64,000 nucleotides of DNA from Parafannyhessea umbonata (GTDB lineage: Bacteria > Actinomycetota > Coriobacteriia > Coriobacteriales > Atopobiaceae). Position 1 is the first letter of the stretch. Each line of letters starts with the position of its first letter. The stretch is taken from contig NZ_FOGP01000001.1 in the NCBI RefSeq assembly GCF_900111255.1, forward strand, positions 33,218-97,217, given 5' to 3'. The notes under the pieces were generated by a model. That model was not told the origin of the DNA, ran no database searches, and saw only the letters and a list, made by a program, of their open reading frames with translations. Below, piece by piece: positions 51,007 to 59,922 of the stretch. The position numbers and the translations under genes are program-made.

Positions 51007-51076
51007 GGGAACGTTCCCCAAAAAGTTGTTGACACTGCTGGTCAAGAAACATATAAATGACATGGGAACGTTCCCA
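51007..51076 (+). promoter_or_regulatory. PTS IIBC promoter with flanking LacI operators
   Basis: A near-consensus promoter TTGACA (51029-51034), 17 bases, TATAAA (51052-51057) is flanked by GGGAACGTTCCC (51007-51018) and TGGGAACGTTCCCA (51063-51076). The downstream operator covers the transcription start. Together these make a strong, tightly repressed promoter, consistent with substrate-induced expression. Confidence 0.85.
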
Positions 51077-51133
51077 CAATAGCAGTTTGGTTCAGTACCG
51101 GTTCGTTGTCTTGGTTCGCAAAGGAGTCACACG

Positions 51134-52546
51134 ATGGCAGGCAAGGATTACTGCGCGTTGGCAGAGAGGATCGTGGAGCAGGTGGGTGGTGCGGACAACA
51201 TCACCAAGGTGCTCCACTGCGCCACTCGCCTTCGCTTCAACCTACGAGACATGGCGAAGGCCGACAAGGACGCCCTCAAGGCGATTGACGGAGTCCTGGG
51301 TGTGGTCGACGCCAACGCCCAGCTTCAGGTGGTCATCGGTCCCGACGTCGATCGCGTCTACGATGCCGTCCTGGCCGGCACGGGCCTCGAGGGCGCGGGT
51401 GAGGTGGACGAGAACCTCGACGCTCCCAAGGAGCGCCTGACGCCCAAGGGCGTCGGGATGGCCATCCTCGACGGCCTCTCCGGCACGATGGGCCCCGCCA
51501 TCCCCGCGATTGTCGCCTGCGCCTTCTTCAAGATGATCACGAGCCTGCTCGGCCCGGACTTCCTGAACCTGCTGCCCGCCGACAGCGACCTCATGAAGCT
51601 CTTCACCTTCGTGGGTGACGCCGCCTTCTACTTCTTCCCCTGCGTCGTCGGCTACACGGCTGCCGTTAAGTTCAACGTCACGCCCGTCCTGGGCATCGTG
51701 ATGGGCGCCATTCTCATCCACCCGACCTTCGTGGCCATGGCCACCGAGGGCACTCCGTTCACCGTCTTCGGCATCCCCTGCAACGTGCAGAACTACTCGA
51801 GCACGATCATCCCGGTCATCCTTTCCGTGTGGGTGATGGGTTACATCGAGAGGTTCCTCAACGCCAAGATGCCCAGCTCCATCCGCGGCGTCTTCGCCCC
51901 GGCGATCACCATCCTCGTGATGCTGCCGATCTCGCTGTGTGTGCTCGGGCCTGCCGGCGCGTTCCTGGGCGGCTACCTCGTGGGCGGCTTGCTGGCGCTC
52001 CAGAACGTCATCGGCCCCCTCGGCATCGCGATCATCGCCGGCCTCTATCCCATCCTCGTCATGACCGGCATGCACATGGTGCTCATCGTCACCCTCTTCC
52101 AGGTCTTCGCGACCCAGGGCTACGACGGCTTCGGCGGCCCCGCGCTCGTCTTCGCGAGTTTCTCCGTGATGGGCGTCGCCATCGGCGCAATGCTGCGCAT
52201 CAAGAACAAGGAGCAGAAGGCGCTCGCGGCTGAGTACGCCATCACCGCGATCCTCGCGGGAACCTCCGAGCCGACCATCTACGGCATCTGCACCCGCTAC
52301 AAGAGGCCCTTCTTCGGCCTCATCGCCGGTGGCTTCACGGGCGGCCTCGTCGCGGGCATCCTCGGCGTCGTCTCCGCAAGCCTGGTGCCCTCTTCCAACG
52401 TGGTCTGCGCCTTGGCCTTCGCCGGCGGCACCCAGTTCAACCTCATCGCCGGCTGGGGATGCGCAATCCTCTCCGCCGTGGTTGCCGCAGCTGTGACCTA
52501 CTTCACCGGGTTTGACTCCGACTCCGAGGCGTTCGACGTCGAGTAG
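51134..52546 (+). CDS. PTS EIIBC (glucose/beta-glucoside superfamily)
   Basis: 470-aa PTS permease. The IIB domain (residues 1-85) has the phosphocysteine Cys29 in LHCATRLRF. The IIC channel begins near residue 105, has about ten helices and carries the conserved AGTSEPTIYGI. There is no fused IIA, so a shared EIIA must supply phosphate. The family imports and phosphorylates glucosides, sucrose or similar sugars; the exact sugar is unknown. It starts at ATG 51134 with AAAGGAG. Regulation is by the LacI-type repressor encoded at 47976. Confidence 0.93.
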   Translation: MAGKDYCALAERIVEQVGGADNITKVLHCATRLRFNLRDMAKADKDALKAIDGVLGVVDANAQLQVVIGPDVDRVYDAVLAGTGLEGAGEVDENLDAPKERLTPKGVGMAILDGLSGTMGPAIPAIVACAFFKMITSLLGPDFLNLLPADSDLMKLFTFVGDAAFYFFPCVVGYTAAVKFNVTPVLGIVMGAILIHPTFVAMATEGTPFTVFGIPCNVQNYSSTIIPVILSVWVMGYIERFLNAKMPSSIRGVFAPAITILVMLPISLCVLGPAGAFLGGYLVGGLLALQNVIGPLGIAIIAGLYPILVMTGMHMVLIVTLFQVFATQGYDGFGGPALVFASFSVMGVAIGAMLRIKNKEQKALAAEYAITAILAGTSEPTIYGICTRYKRPFFGLIAGGFTGGLVAGILGVVSASLVPSSNVVCALAFAGGTQFNLIAGWGCAILSAVVAAAVTYFTGFDSDSEAFDVE

Positions 52547-52579
52547 CCGAGCGACCCAAAAACATTGCCCCCCCTTTGG

Positions 52580-52613
52580 CGGCGCCCCGCAGATTCTTGC
52601 GGGGTGCCGTTTT
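52580..52613 (+). terminator. Intrinsic terminator after EIIBC
   Basis: CGGCGCCCCGCA pairs with TGCGGGGTGCCG (one G-T wobble) around GATTCT and is followed by TTTT. It ends the LacI-controlled transcript. Confidence 0.9.
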
Positions 52614-52667
52614 CGTCTCGAGGGCAATGAGCCGTGGGCGCAGTGGCGTCGTCACCAACCCTGTCCG

Positions 52668-52952
52668 CTACGCAAGCGCCTCCACCGGCGGCAGCCCCTT
52701 TGGGTCGAACGTCTTGATTTGATATGTCATCTCCAGGTTCAGCCAGAACTGCGGGCTCGTTCCCAGGGCCTTGCCCAGCAGGTACGCCATCTCGACGCTG
52801 ACGGCGCGGCGGCCGTGCACGATGTCGGAGATGGCCGACTGCGGCTTGTGGATCGCCTTGGCAAGCCGGTACTGCGAGATGCCCCTCGGCTCGAGGAACT
52901 CCTCGAGCAGGACCTCGCCGGGGGTGGATGCGTAGTCGCGAACGCTGGCCAT
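52668..52952 (-). CDS. HigA-type antitoxin without adjacent toxin
   Basis: 94-aa XRE-type antitoxin. It has the HigA order: EVLLEEFLEPRGISQYRLAKAIHKPQSAISDIVHGRRAVSVEMAYLLGKALGTSPQFWLNLE. The HTH is intact. In canonical higBA operons the toxin lies just upstream on the same strand; here that place is taken by the opposite-strand remnant at 53.0-54.0 kb, so HigB is absent. The start at 52952 has AAGGAAGG. A TATACT box at about 52998-52993 on the minus strand could be its -10. It may act as a free regulator. Confidence 0.88.
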   Translation of the reverse strand: MASVRDYASTPGEVLLEEFLEPRGISQYRLAKAIHKPQSAISDIVHGRRAVSVEMAYLLGKALGTSPQFWLNLEMTYQIKTFDPKGLPPVEALA

Positions 52953-53009
52953 GAGACCTTCCTTCATCGGCAATGCTTCTGCCATACAGAAGTATAGTCC
53001 TCGCGGCGG

Positions 53010-53982
53010 CGTGGCCGGCTCGGACTGGCTCGTGCGCCCGTACGTGATCGGCTTCGTGCCGATGTCCGTCAACTACGTGCTGCTGTACCACTTCAACGTC
53101 GTGCAGTGCCGCACGATGGCGCTGTCGCTCATCGCGCTCGAGAACACCGTGCTGTACCTGCCGCTGATCTGGGTGCTCACGCACGCGCTGGGCTTGGTGG
53201 GCGCCGTGGCGTCGTTCGTGTGCGCCGAGGCGCTGACGACGGTCGTCACGCCGCTCGTCGTCGGCGAGGCGGCCCGCCCGCTCAAGCAGCAGAACGGCAC
53301 CCTGCTCGGCCTCTTCGACGACATCGAGCTCGTCGACGAGACCGTGACCCTTGCGCCCGGCGAGTCCCTCCTCGTCTTCACCGACGGCGTGACCGAGGCG
53401 GTCGACAAGAACAAGGCCTTCCTCGGCGACGCCGCCTTCGCCGAGCGCCTCTCCGCCCGCGCGCCCTTCGCCTCGGCCCAGTCCGTGGTCGACGCCACGA
53501 CCCAGATCGTCGACGCCCACGCCGCCGGCCGCGAGCAGTTCGACGACCTCACAGCCCTCGCCCTCACTCACACGCCTCCAACCCCCGCCGAGAAGAGCCT
53601 CCCCATTGCCGGTGCTCATGAGGTGCCTGCGGACATCACGTCGATGGACATCGTCAAGGAGGCGATCTTTGCCACCGGCGCGGACGGTCCCCTCAAGCGC
53701 CGCACGACCCTGGCGGTGGAGGAGGCCTTCGCGAACGTCGTGTCGTACTCGGGCGCAACGCACGCCTGGTACGCGGTGGAGGAGATGCCTGCGGGCCTCA
53801 GTGTGACCCTCGTCGACGACGGCGACGCCTTCGACCTCACTACGGCCGAGGCGCCCGACCCCGATTTCGAGGACCTCGAGTTCGGCGGCATGGGCATGCG
53901 TCTCGTGCGCGACCTCGCGAGCGACGTGAGCTACCGCTACGAGGACGGGCTCAACATTCTCTTGATCGCGGTACTCTCCTAG
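53010..53982 (+). pseudogene. Collapsed MATE/SpoIIE/HATPase fusion remnant
   Basis: One open frame joins pieces of three domains. Roughly 53010-53285 encodes two or three membrane helices like the end of a MATE exporter (VNYVLLYHFNVVQCRTMALSLIALENTVLYLPLIW). From about 53293 to 53565 is only the C-terminal part of a SpoIIE/PP2C phosphatase (LVFTDGVTEA..., DDLTALAL), lacking the metal-binding start. From 53641 to 53979 is a complete-looking anti-sigma-type HATPase (AVEEAFANVVSYSG, GGMGMRLVRDL). No good start with SD exists (ATG 53062 is weak) and the 5' end runs antisense into higA. It is probably a decayed regulator. Confidence 0.6.
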
Positions 53983-54311
53983 TGGAACCCAATCTTTGCT
54001 GCCTGCATGCGCAACGGCCCCTCGCTTGTTGCCTATTGCCAGATTACGGGAGAGTCTTTTTTTGCAAACTGCGGTTCCTGTGGGCTGGATTATCTCCTTA
54101 AGAGATCTTGATGGCGTTGATGCAGCAACCCACTTAAACAATTAGATTTTGGTGATTCTTGAAACCCTCGGACGATCGAGGGTATTTCGGTCCTTGCTTT
54201 GACATCTGATGTCTAGGCTACGAACGCCAATAATTAATGTCCGGTCGCGGTGGCACTATAGTCAGTGCTGCAGGCGCAGGTTTTGTTGTTCCATGCTGAT
54301 CTGGTTTTCAG
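53983..54311. other. AT-richer gap upstream of cas3
   Basis: This 329-base stretch marks the change to lower GC. It holds a TTTTTTT run near 54057, a short hairpin ACCCTCG/CGAGGGT (54164-54183) that may end the remnant's transcript, and the palindrome at 54201-54213. A TTGACA (54199-54204) overlaps that palindrome but has no good -10. No gene is seen. It must contain the cas operon promoter. Confidence 0.4.
54201..54213. promoter_or_regulatory. Palindrome GACATCTGATGTC before cas3
   Basis: A perfect 13-base palindrome (odd centre T) about 100 bases before cas3. It overlaps TTGACA, a possible -35, so a repressor bound here could silence the cas operon. The regulator is unknown. Confidence 0.4.
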
Positions 54312-57300
54312 ATGCGAGGCGATGTAGGCGTGCGACAGGCTCTTTCTAATAAGGCGAAATCGCTTTGGGCGAAGTCAGACCGCGAGTCAGGGGATGCTTG
54401 GTTGCCGTTATACGTCCATCTTCTCGACGCTTTGGGGGTGGCGGGGCTTCTCTGGGATAGATGGCTTCCCGAGGGGACAAAGGAATCAATTGCACGGTTT
54501 GTTGGCGGAGACCTTGAGCTTGCTCGAAAGACCTATCTTTTTTTGTCAGCCGTCCATGATTTGGGCAAGGCAACGCCCCTCTTTCAGTCAAAGCCGGTCG
54601 CGAGTGGTCAGGGTTTTCCCGGCAGTCTTGCCTGGAAGCCTGAGCATGCTGGTCTGTACATTCGCCCCGACCTTGCTAGCGTTCGCCATCCTCTTCATGC
54701 GGTTGCAGGGCAGGTGTTGCTAGAGCAGTTCTTTTGCGACCGTGGATGGGATGCGCGCGTGGCTGCTTCCTATGCGTCGGTAATTGGCTCCCATCACGGC
54801 GTTTTCCCTGATTCTGGTGTTGTTCGCGACGCCAGTCTGTCTGAGGTCGAGCTTGGAATCTCGGGGGAGGGGGCCGATGGGTGGAAAGCGGTACATCGAG
54901 AGCTGGTTGAGTTTATGCTCAACGTGGCGCGCCTAGATGCGACGACCTTTAGCCATCTTTCCAATTGCGTCTTACCCGTTCCAATTGCCAGTTTGCTTAC
55001 GGGGCTCGTCATTATGGCCGATTGGATGGCAAGTGACGGAGAAGTCTTCCCTCTTATTCCACTTGATTGTGGCGGGCTAGGTGACGCTGACGACGGCTTT
55101 TGGCCTGCATTTGAGCGCCGACTACGCAAGGCTTGGAATGATTTATCTATTGCTCCCGCATGGAGCGAGCAGTATCTGCCTGAGACGAACTCGGGAAGAC
55201 TTCTGTTCGAGAGGTTTGATCTCCCGGCTTCAGCGACGCCACATCCAATCCAAGAAGAAGTCATAGAGATCGCTCAACGCCTCGAGACGCCAGGTTTGAT
55301 GCTAATCGAGGCGCCTATGGGGGAGGGGAAAACCGAAGCGGCGCTAGCTGCCGCAGAGATCTTGGCTGCCCGCTTTGGTCGAGGCGGAGTTTGTGTTGCG
55401 CTGCCTACCATGGCGACCACTGACGCAATGTTTGCGAGGGTGCACAACTGGCTCGACCGACTTCCTCATGGTGACTTGCCGAGTAAGAGTCTTTTCCTCG
55501 CGCATGGGAAGTCACGGCTCAATGAGGAGTTCAGCGGAATCGTAAAAAGGTCCCGCTCTGCATGTCTGTCCGTCGACGCTTGGGAGCATTCGGAGCCAAG
55601 GGATGCAGAGGCTCGTATGCCTGACAGGTCATGGCGAACGGAGTCGGCATTTGCATCCGATTGGATGTTCGGTCGCAAGAAGGGCATGCTTTCAAATTTT
55701 GTCGTTTGTACGGTTGACCAGGTTCTTATGGCAGCACTCAACATGAGGCACCTCTCAATGAGGCATATTGCAGTGGCAAACAAAGTGGTGATTATTGACG
55801 AGTGCCATGCTTATGACGCCTATATGCAAGAGTATCTACGCCGCGCATTGGAATGGCTTGGTTACTGGGGAACGCCTGTCATTCTCTTGTCTGCGACTCT
55901 ACCTCACAAGCAGCGAATTGATATGACGGAATCCTATCTGCGCGGACGCCGGTCGTCACTTGAATTGCCCCTCACGTCACGCCGTTCTGCCCTGTCATGG
56001 AAGGACAAGATTGGGCGAAGGGAATGTAGGCAGGCGCCTAACGCGGAAAGCAGACCTTTGGACAAGCTGCCGGAAGAGGCTTATCCCCTCATTACCTACA
56101 CGAGTGACGTCACGGTGGAGTGGGCGCGATGCGCTTCTTCAGGGCGTCGCTGTGATGTAAGGCTGTTCGTTCACGATGAGGCAAGCATGCCAGTTGAGAA
56201 GCTGCTGTCTAACCTTCTTTCGGAGGGTGGTTGCGCGGGCGTAATATGTGACACCGTTTCTCGAGCGCAGAATGCGGCCGATCGTCTAGGTAAGTTGTTC
56301 GGACAGGATGCCGTGATTCTGGATCACTCTCGCTTTGTCGATATCGATCGAATGGCGATAGAGGAGAGAATCCGTGGTTTGCTTGGCCCAGCATCGACTA
56401 TTGAGAATGGGCTAAGGCCCAGGCTTCTTATTGTTGTCGGTACACAGGTTCTAGAGCAATCGCTGGATATCGACTTTGACGTGCTCGTAACCGATGTGGC
56501 GCCCGTCGACTTGCTGCTGCAGAGAATGGGAAGGATGCATCGTCATCTTCGTGGGAACGGTGAGTCGTCAAGGCCGCGTGCGCTGCGTACGCCGCAGTGC
56601 TACCTCACGGGTGTATCTGGTTGGGGTGGAATACCACGGTTTGAGCCGGGCATTACAAGTGTCTATGACGCCGCGTCGCTCTATGAATCGTTGGCCGCGC
56701 TTGATATTGACGAGGGGAGTCGGACGACGACGATCTCAATTCCAGAGGACATATCACATCTTGTACAGACGGCATATTCCACGGGTATACGAACGCTCAT
56801 TCCAGATGCGTGGAAATCGAAGTGGGTTGAAGCATGTCGGAAGCGTGACATGAACGCCGGCAGAAAGAAGAGCAGGGCCAATCAGTGTCGCATCCAGTCT
56901 GCGGCACGGATGCAACGTGAGCGTTACTCGCTCATAGAAATGGCCGCGACCCATTCGACTACGGAACTGGAAGCGGATTTTGATGCGGGTAGCAGGGCTA
57001 TACGCGATACTCAGGAATCTGTCGATGTTTTGTTGCTTCGTCGTACGGGCGATGGGCTGGCTCTTCTTCCGTGGGTAGGCGACGAGAGACATGGCGTACG
57101 GAAAGGGGGCTCAGTCCCGATCGACACCGTTCCTCCTCCGGCTCTCGCAAAAGTGGTGGCGCAGTCTTCGGTGCGTCTTCCTCTTTCCCTCTGTCCCGCA
57201 GGTGAGCTCGAGAGTCTCATCCTTGAACTTGAGGATGCATGCTCGATGTATGTAGGGGCTTGGCAGGAGTCGCCCTGGCTTGTTGGTCGACTCGTTCTTC

Positions 57301-57401
57301 CGCTCGACGAAGGCGCAGGTTCCTTTGTGGCTCGAATTCATGGCCATAAGGTCACCTACACCGCTCGCGGAGGAATTGCCTGCCAAATAGCGGGGAGTTG
57401 A
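54312..57401 (+). CDS. cas3: CRISPR-associated nuclease-helicase Cas3 (type I-E)
   Basis: 1029-aa Cas3. The HD nuclease is N-terminal: His36 in YVHLLDAL, HD at residues 82-83 in AVHDLGK, and SHHG and HAVAGQV further on. The superfamily 2 helicase follows with MGEGKT near 336-341, DECH at 496-499, LLSATLP, EQSLDIDFD and QRMGRMHRH. It unwinds and degrades DNA recruited by Cascade. The start at 54312 lacks a clear SD; GTG 54330 is an alternative. Codon use is much richer in A and T than in the housekeeping genes. It leads the cas operon but is separated from casA by 142 bases with a hairpin. Confidence 0.95.
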   Translation: MRGDVGVRQALSNKAKSLWAKSDRESGDAWLPLYVHLLDALGVAGLLWDRWLPEGTKESIARFVGGDLELARKTYLFLSAVHDLGKATPLFQSKPVASGQGFPGSLAWKPEHAGLYIRPDLASVRHPLHAVAGQVLLEQFFCDRGWDARVAASYASVIGSHHGVFPDSGVVRDASLSEVELGISGEGADGWKAVHRELVEFMLNVARLDATTFSHLSNCVLPVPIASLLTGLVIMADWMASDGEVFPLIPLDCGGLGDADDGFWPAFERRLRKAWNDLSIAPAWSEQYLPETNSGRLLFERFDLPASATPHPIQEEVIEIAQRLETPGLMLIEAPMGEGKTEAALAAAEILAARFGRGGVCVALPTMATTDAMFARVHNWLDRLPHGDLPSKSLFLAHGKSRLNEEFSGIVKRSRSACLSVDAWEHSEPRDAEARMPDRSWRTESAFASDWMFGRKKGMLSNFVVCTVDQVLMAALNMRHLSMRHIAVANKVVIIDECHAYDAYMQEYLRRALEWLGYWGTPVILLSATLPHKQRIDMTESYLRGRRSSLELPLTSRRSALSWKDKIGRRECRQAPNAESRPLDKLPEEAYPLITYTSDVTVEWARCASSGRRCDVRLFVHDEASMPVEKLLSNLLSEGGCAGVICDTVSRAQNAADRLGKLFGQDAVILDHSRFVDIDRMAIEERIRGLLGPASTIENGLRPRLLIVVGTQVLEQSLDIDFDVLVTDVAPVDLLLQRMGRMHRHLRGNGESSRPRALRTPQCYLTGVSGWGGIPRFEPGITSVYDAASLYESLAALDIDEGSRTTTISIPEDISHLVQTAYSTGIRTLIPDAWKSKWVEACRKRDMNAGRKKSRANQCRIQSAARMQRERYSLIEMAATHSTTELEADFDAGSRAIRDTQESVDVLLLRRTGDGLALLPWVGDERHGVRKGGSVPIDTVPPPALAKVVAQSSVRLPLSLCPAGELESLILELEDACSMYVGAWQESPWLVGRLVLPLDEGAGSFVARIHGHKVTYTARGGIACQIAGS

Positions 57402-57483
57402 AGGTAGAAACATTAACACGTTCTAATCTTGGTTCATCCACTAATGTGGAATGCTCCAGTGTTGATGTTCCTGTCAACGTGTT

Positions 57484-57502
57484 CCCCATCTAAATGGGGT
57501 TT
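57484..57502 (+). terminator. Small hairpin between cas3 and casA
   Basis: CCCCAT/ATGGGG (57484-57499) closes on CTAA and is followed by TTTG. A second small hairpin GTTGA/TCAAC (57461-57478) lies just before it. The stems are short, so this may reduce rather than stop transcription from cas3 into the Cascade genes. Confidence 0.4.
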
Positions 57503-57543
57503 GATCGATTGTCCGGTTAGCTAAGGAGAAAGGAGGACGAAGC

Positions 57544-59262
57544 ATGGACGGTATTGAAGCATTGCGCGGATTCAATCTGCTTGAGGAGCCATGGATTCCC
57601 GTGGTGCTATCAAATGGGTCTGCGGGCGTAGTGTCTCTGACGGAGGCGTTTGAGCGGGCTTCCAGCATTCGATGCATCACTGGCGACATGCCGCAGCAGA
57701 CACTGCCTATCGTCCGATTGATGGTTGCGATCCTTTATAGGTCTCATCTCTTTACACCCGAATCTGACGACGAACTTATTGAGATGTGGCGGGAAATTTG
57801 GAATCAAGGCGAGTTTAGCCTCGACGTTATTAATGACTACTTGAGTCAGTACAAGAGTGCCTTTGATTTGTTCGACGCGGATAATCCGTTCTTCCAAGTT
57901 CGGGGATTGCAATACATTGGGAAGGAGCCTGATCCGATCGGTGAGCTGTTGGCGGATGTTCCGAAGCCAGAAAAATACTTGTTTTCAGTTCGCAATCGCA
58001 ATCAGCTTGATGGCATTTCGTATGCAGAAGCTGCAAGGTGGCTCATCTTTGTCCAGTCCTATGACGCAGCTGGGATTAAGTCACCCGTAAAAGGTAATAC
58101 TCACTCGAAGTCCGGAAAGGTATACGCGCCCAAAGGAGCCGTTGGAACAGGCTTGCTTGGGGGCGAGGGCGGAGTGTATCTCGAAGGGGACAGTCTTTTT
58201 CGGACCCTTATGCTCAATTGGGTCCTCTTTGATCCCCAGCGTTCAAAGAACTCTGAGTTATTCGGAAACGAGGACGACAGGGCTCCGTGGGAGATGAGCA
58301 ATGCCAGCTCCGACCTCAGAAATGCCGACGCCGGCGAACCGATTGGACCCGTGTCCCTATTTACGTGGCAGTCGCGTCGCATGAGGTTGGTTCGCGACGA
58401 GCGCCAGGGGAAGGTGACGAATCTAATCTCTTGCTATGGGGACATTACAACGCTGGTTGATAAGCAGAACGTTGAGACCATGACGGCATGGCGCGAGAGT
58501 AAGCAGCAACAAAAAAAGCTTGGCACGCCTTACGTTCCGTTGATGCCGCGAATCCATGACTCGACCAAGTTGCTATGGCGAGGAATGTCATCTCTCTTGG
58601 TTGCGGGCGGTGCCGAAGATGGCACGGACCTACGCCCTGGTGTCGTACGTTGGATTGACCTACTAATTCGTCGTGGAGTCATTAAGGACAGCTGCTCAAT
58701 TGTCTCGCTCCATGCACAGGGAATAGAGTACGGAACGCAAAGCAGTGTCATTGTTAATGGCATCGATGACGAGTTCAGCTTTCCCGTGTCAATGCTTCGT
58801 TACGAGTCACCTGAATGCCTGAAGGCAATTGAGGTTGTCAATCAGACAGATGAGGCAGTTACCGAGCTCGCACGTTTTGTCTCCCGAGCTAGCAGGGCGT
58901 CTGGCAGCTTAGCTGATCCTAAGGAAATAAGGGTCATGCAGGATGCGGTTCGAGAAAAGGCGTACGGAGAACTTGACGCGCTTTTCAAAAGAAAACTGGT
59001 GGCCTTCACTCAGGATGAAGACGCGATTAGCTATTGCAACGCTTGGCGTAGCCAGGTGCGAGCGAAGCTTGCGTCGATGGCCAAGGATTACGTTTCTTCC
59101 TCGTGCGGCTCCTTGTTCGCGATGCACGACAACATGTCGGTCGGAAGGGCGTACTTCGAGTTAATGGCGAAGCTAAGCAAAATACTTGGCAAGCCTAGCG
59201 TTGGGGACGATGCCGAAGGGCGCTCGCCTTCTGGCGACGAAAAGCCTTCGAAAGGGGAGTGA
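57544..59262 (+). CDS. casA: Cascade large subunit Cse1/CasA (Cas8e)
   Basis: 572-aa large subunit of type I-E Cascade, which recognises the PAM and recruits Cas3. The N-terminal FNLLEEPWIPVV and the following layout (SLTEAF, LPIVRLMVAILYR) are characteristic, and the protein ends in a four-helix bundle. Length fits Cse1 (500-570). ATG 57544 has AAAGGAGG upstream. Its stop overlaps a possible GTG of casB (GTGA), and the casB start used here is six bases downstream. Confidence 0.94.
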   Translation: MDGIEALRGFNLLEEPWIPVVLSNGSAGVVSLTEAFERASSIRCITGDMPQQTLPIVRLMVAILYRSHLFTPESDDELIEMWREIWNQGEFSLDVINDYLSQYKSAFDLFDADNPFFQVRGLQYIGKEPDPIGELLADVPKPEKYLFSVRNRNQLDGISYAEAARWLIFVQSYDAAGIKSPVKGNTHSKSGKVYAPKGAVGTGLLGGEGGVYLEGDSLFRTLMLNWVLFDPQRSKNSELFGNEDDRAPWEMSNASSDLRNADAGEPIGPVSLFTWQSRRMRLVRDERQGKVTNLISCYGDITTLVDKQNVETMTAWRESKQQQKKLGTPYVPLMPRIHDSTKLLWRGMSSLLVAGGAEDGTDLRPGVVRWIDLLIRRGVIKDSCSIVSLHAQGIEYGTQSSVIVNGIDDEFSFPVSMLRYESPECLKAIEVVNQTDEAVTELARFVSRASRASGSLADPKEIRVMQDAVREKAYGELDALFKRKLVAFTQDEDAISYCNAWRSQVRAKLASMAKDYVSSSCGSLFAMHDNMSVGRAYFELMAKLSKILGKPSVGDDAEGRSPSGDEKPSKGE

Positions 59263-59267
59263 CAGAC

Positions 59268-59894
59268 GTGAACGACTGCAAGACCGTTGCAGACATTGTC
59301 GAGCGCTTTGTGAACGGTAAGGTGCTGATGCTGCAGAAATCTTACCTCGCAGGGTCTTCCTCATCCCGAGCTACACTCGCGCGCCTTCGAAGGCTAGGCC
59401 AGCCCGGCATGGGGTCGTGGATGGTCGTTGGAGATGACGTGTTCTCCGGTCTTCCGGAACTTTGCACGTCAAGGGTCGACGAGGAAGACGCGCTTCGAGC
59501 AATTAGGTGTGCGATGAAGCTGTACGCGATTCATCAGCAATCTGAGGTGGTTGGTGTCGCAATTCCCCCCTCATCTATGGATTGGACATCTGGTTCGTTT
59601 GGGCGCGCTTGTTACCTCATCTCGCATCAAGTTGGAAGCGAGCCGCAGGGCGAGGCGGGTGTTCTCCGAAGGATGTCGACGATTGAATCCGCAACAGGAT
59701 TCGAGGGGGTCGAGGCTGGGCTACGCGCGCTCATATCACTAATGAAATCGAAGGGCGTGAAACTCAACTACGGGAGATTGGCGAGAGACATCTACTTCAT
59801 TCAGAAAAGCTCTGCTCGGGATCGTGTGTTCATGGGGTGGGCCCGCGACTATTACGTTCCGAGGAAGCAGGACGCTTGCGACACAAGCAACTAG
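59268..59894 (+). CDS. casB: Cascade small subunit Cse2/CasB (Cas11)
   Basis: 208-aa small subunit that lines the Cascade belly and stabilises the R-loop. The all-helical sequence has SSRATLARLRRLGQPG near residues 35-50 and the conserved basic surface LNYGRLARDI near 170. GTG 59268 is preferred because GGGGAG lies ten bases upstream; GTG 59259 overlaps the casA stop. The length is within the Cse2 range. cas7 begins 28 bases after the stop. Confidence 0.9.
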   Translation: MNDCKTVADIVERFVNGKVLMLQKSYLAGSSSSRATLARLRRLGQPGMGSWMVVGDDVFSGLPELCTSRVDEEDALRAIRCAMKLYAIHQQSEVVGVAIPPSSMDWTSGSFGRACYLISHQVGSEPQGEAGVLRRMSTIESATGFEGVEAGLRALISLMKSKGVKLNYGRLARDIYFIQKSSARDRVFMGWARDYYVPRKQDACDTSN

Positions 59895-59922
59895 TGGGAT
59901 TAGTACGAAACCGGAGGAAATC

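Noticed and set aside
54030..54063. TTTTTTT run after the collapsed regulator as an intrinsic terminator
   Set aside because: No adequate stem lies directly upstream of the T-run.
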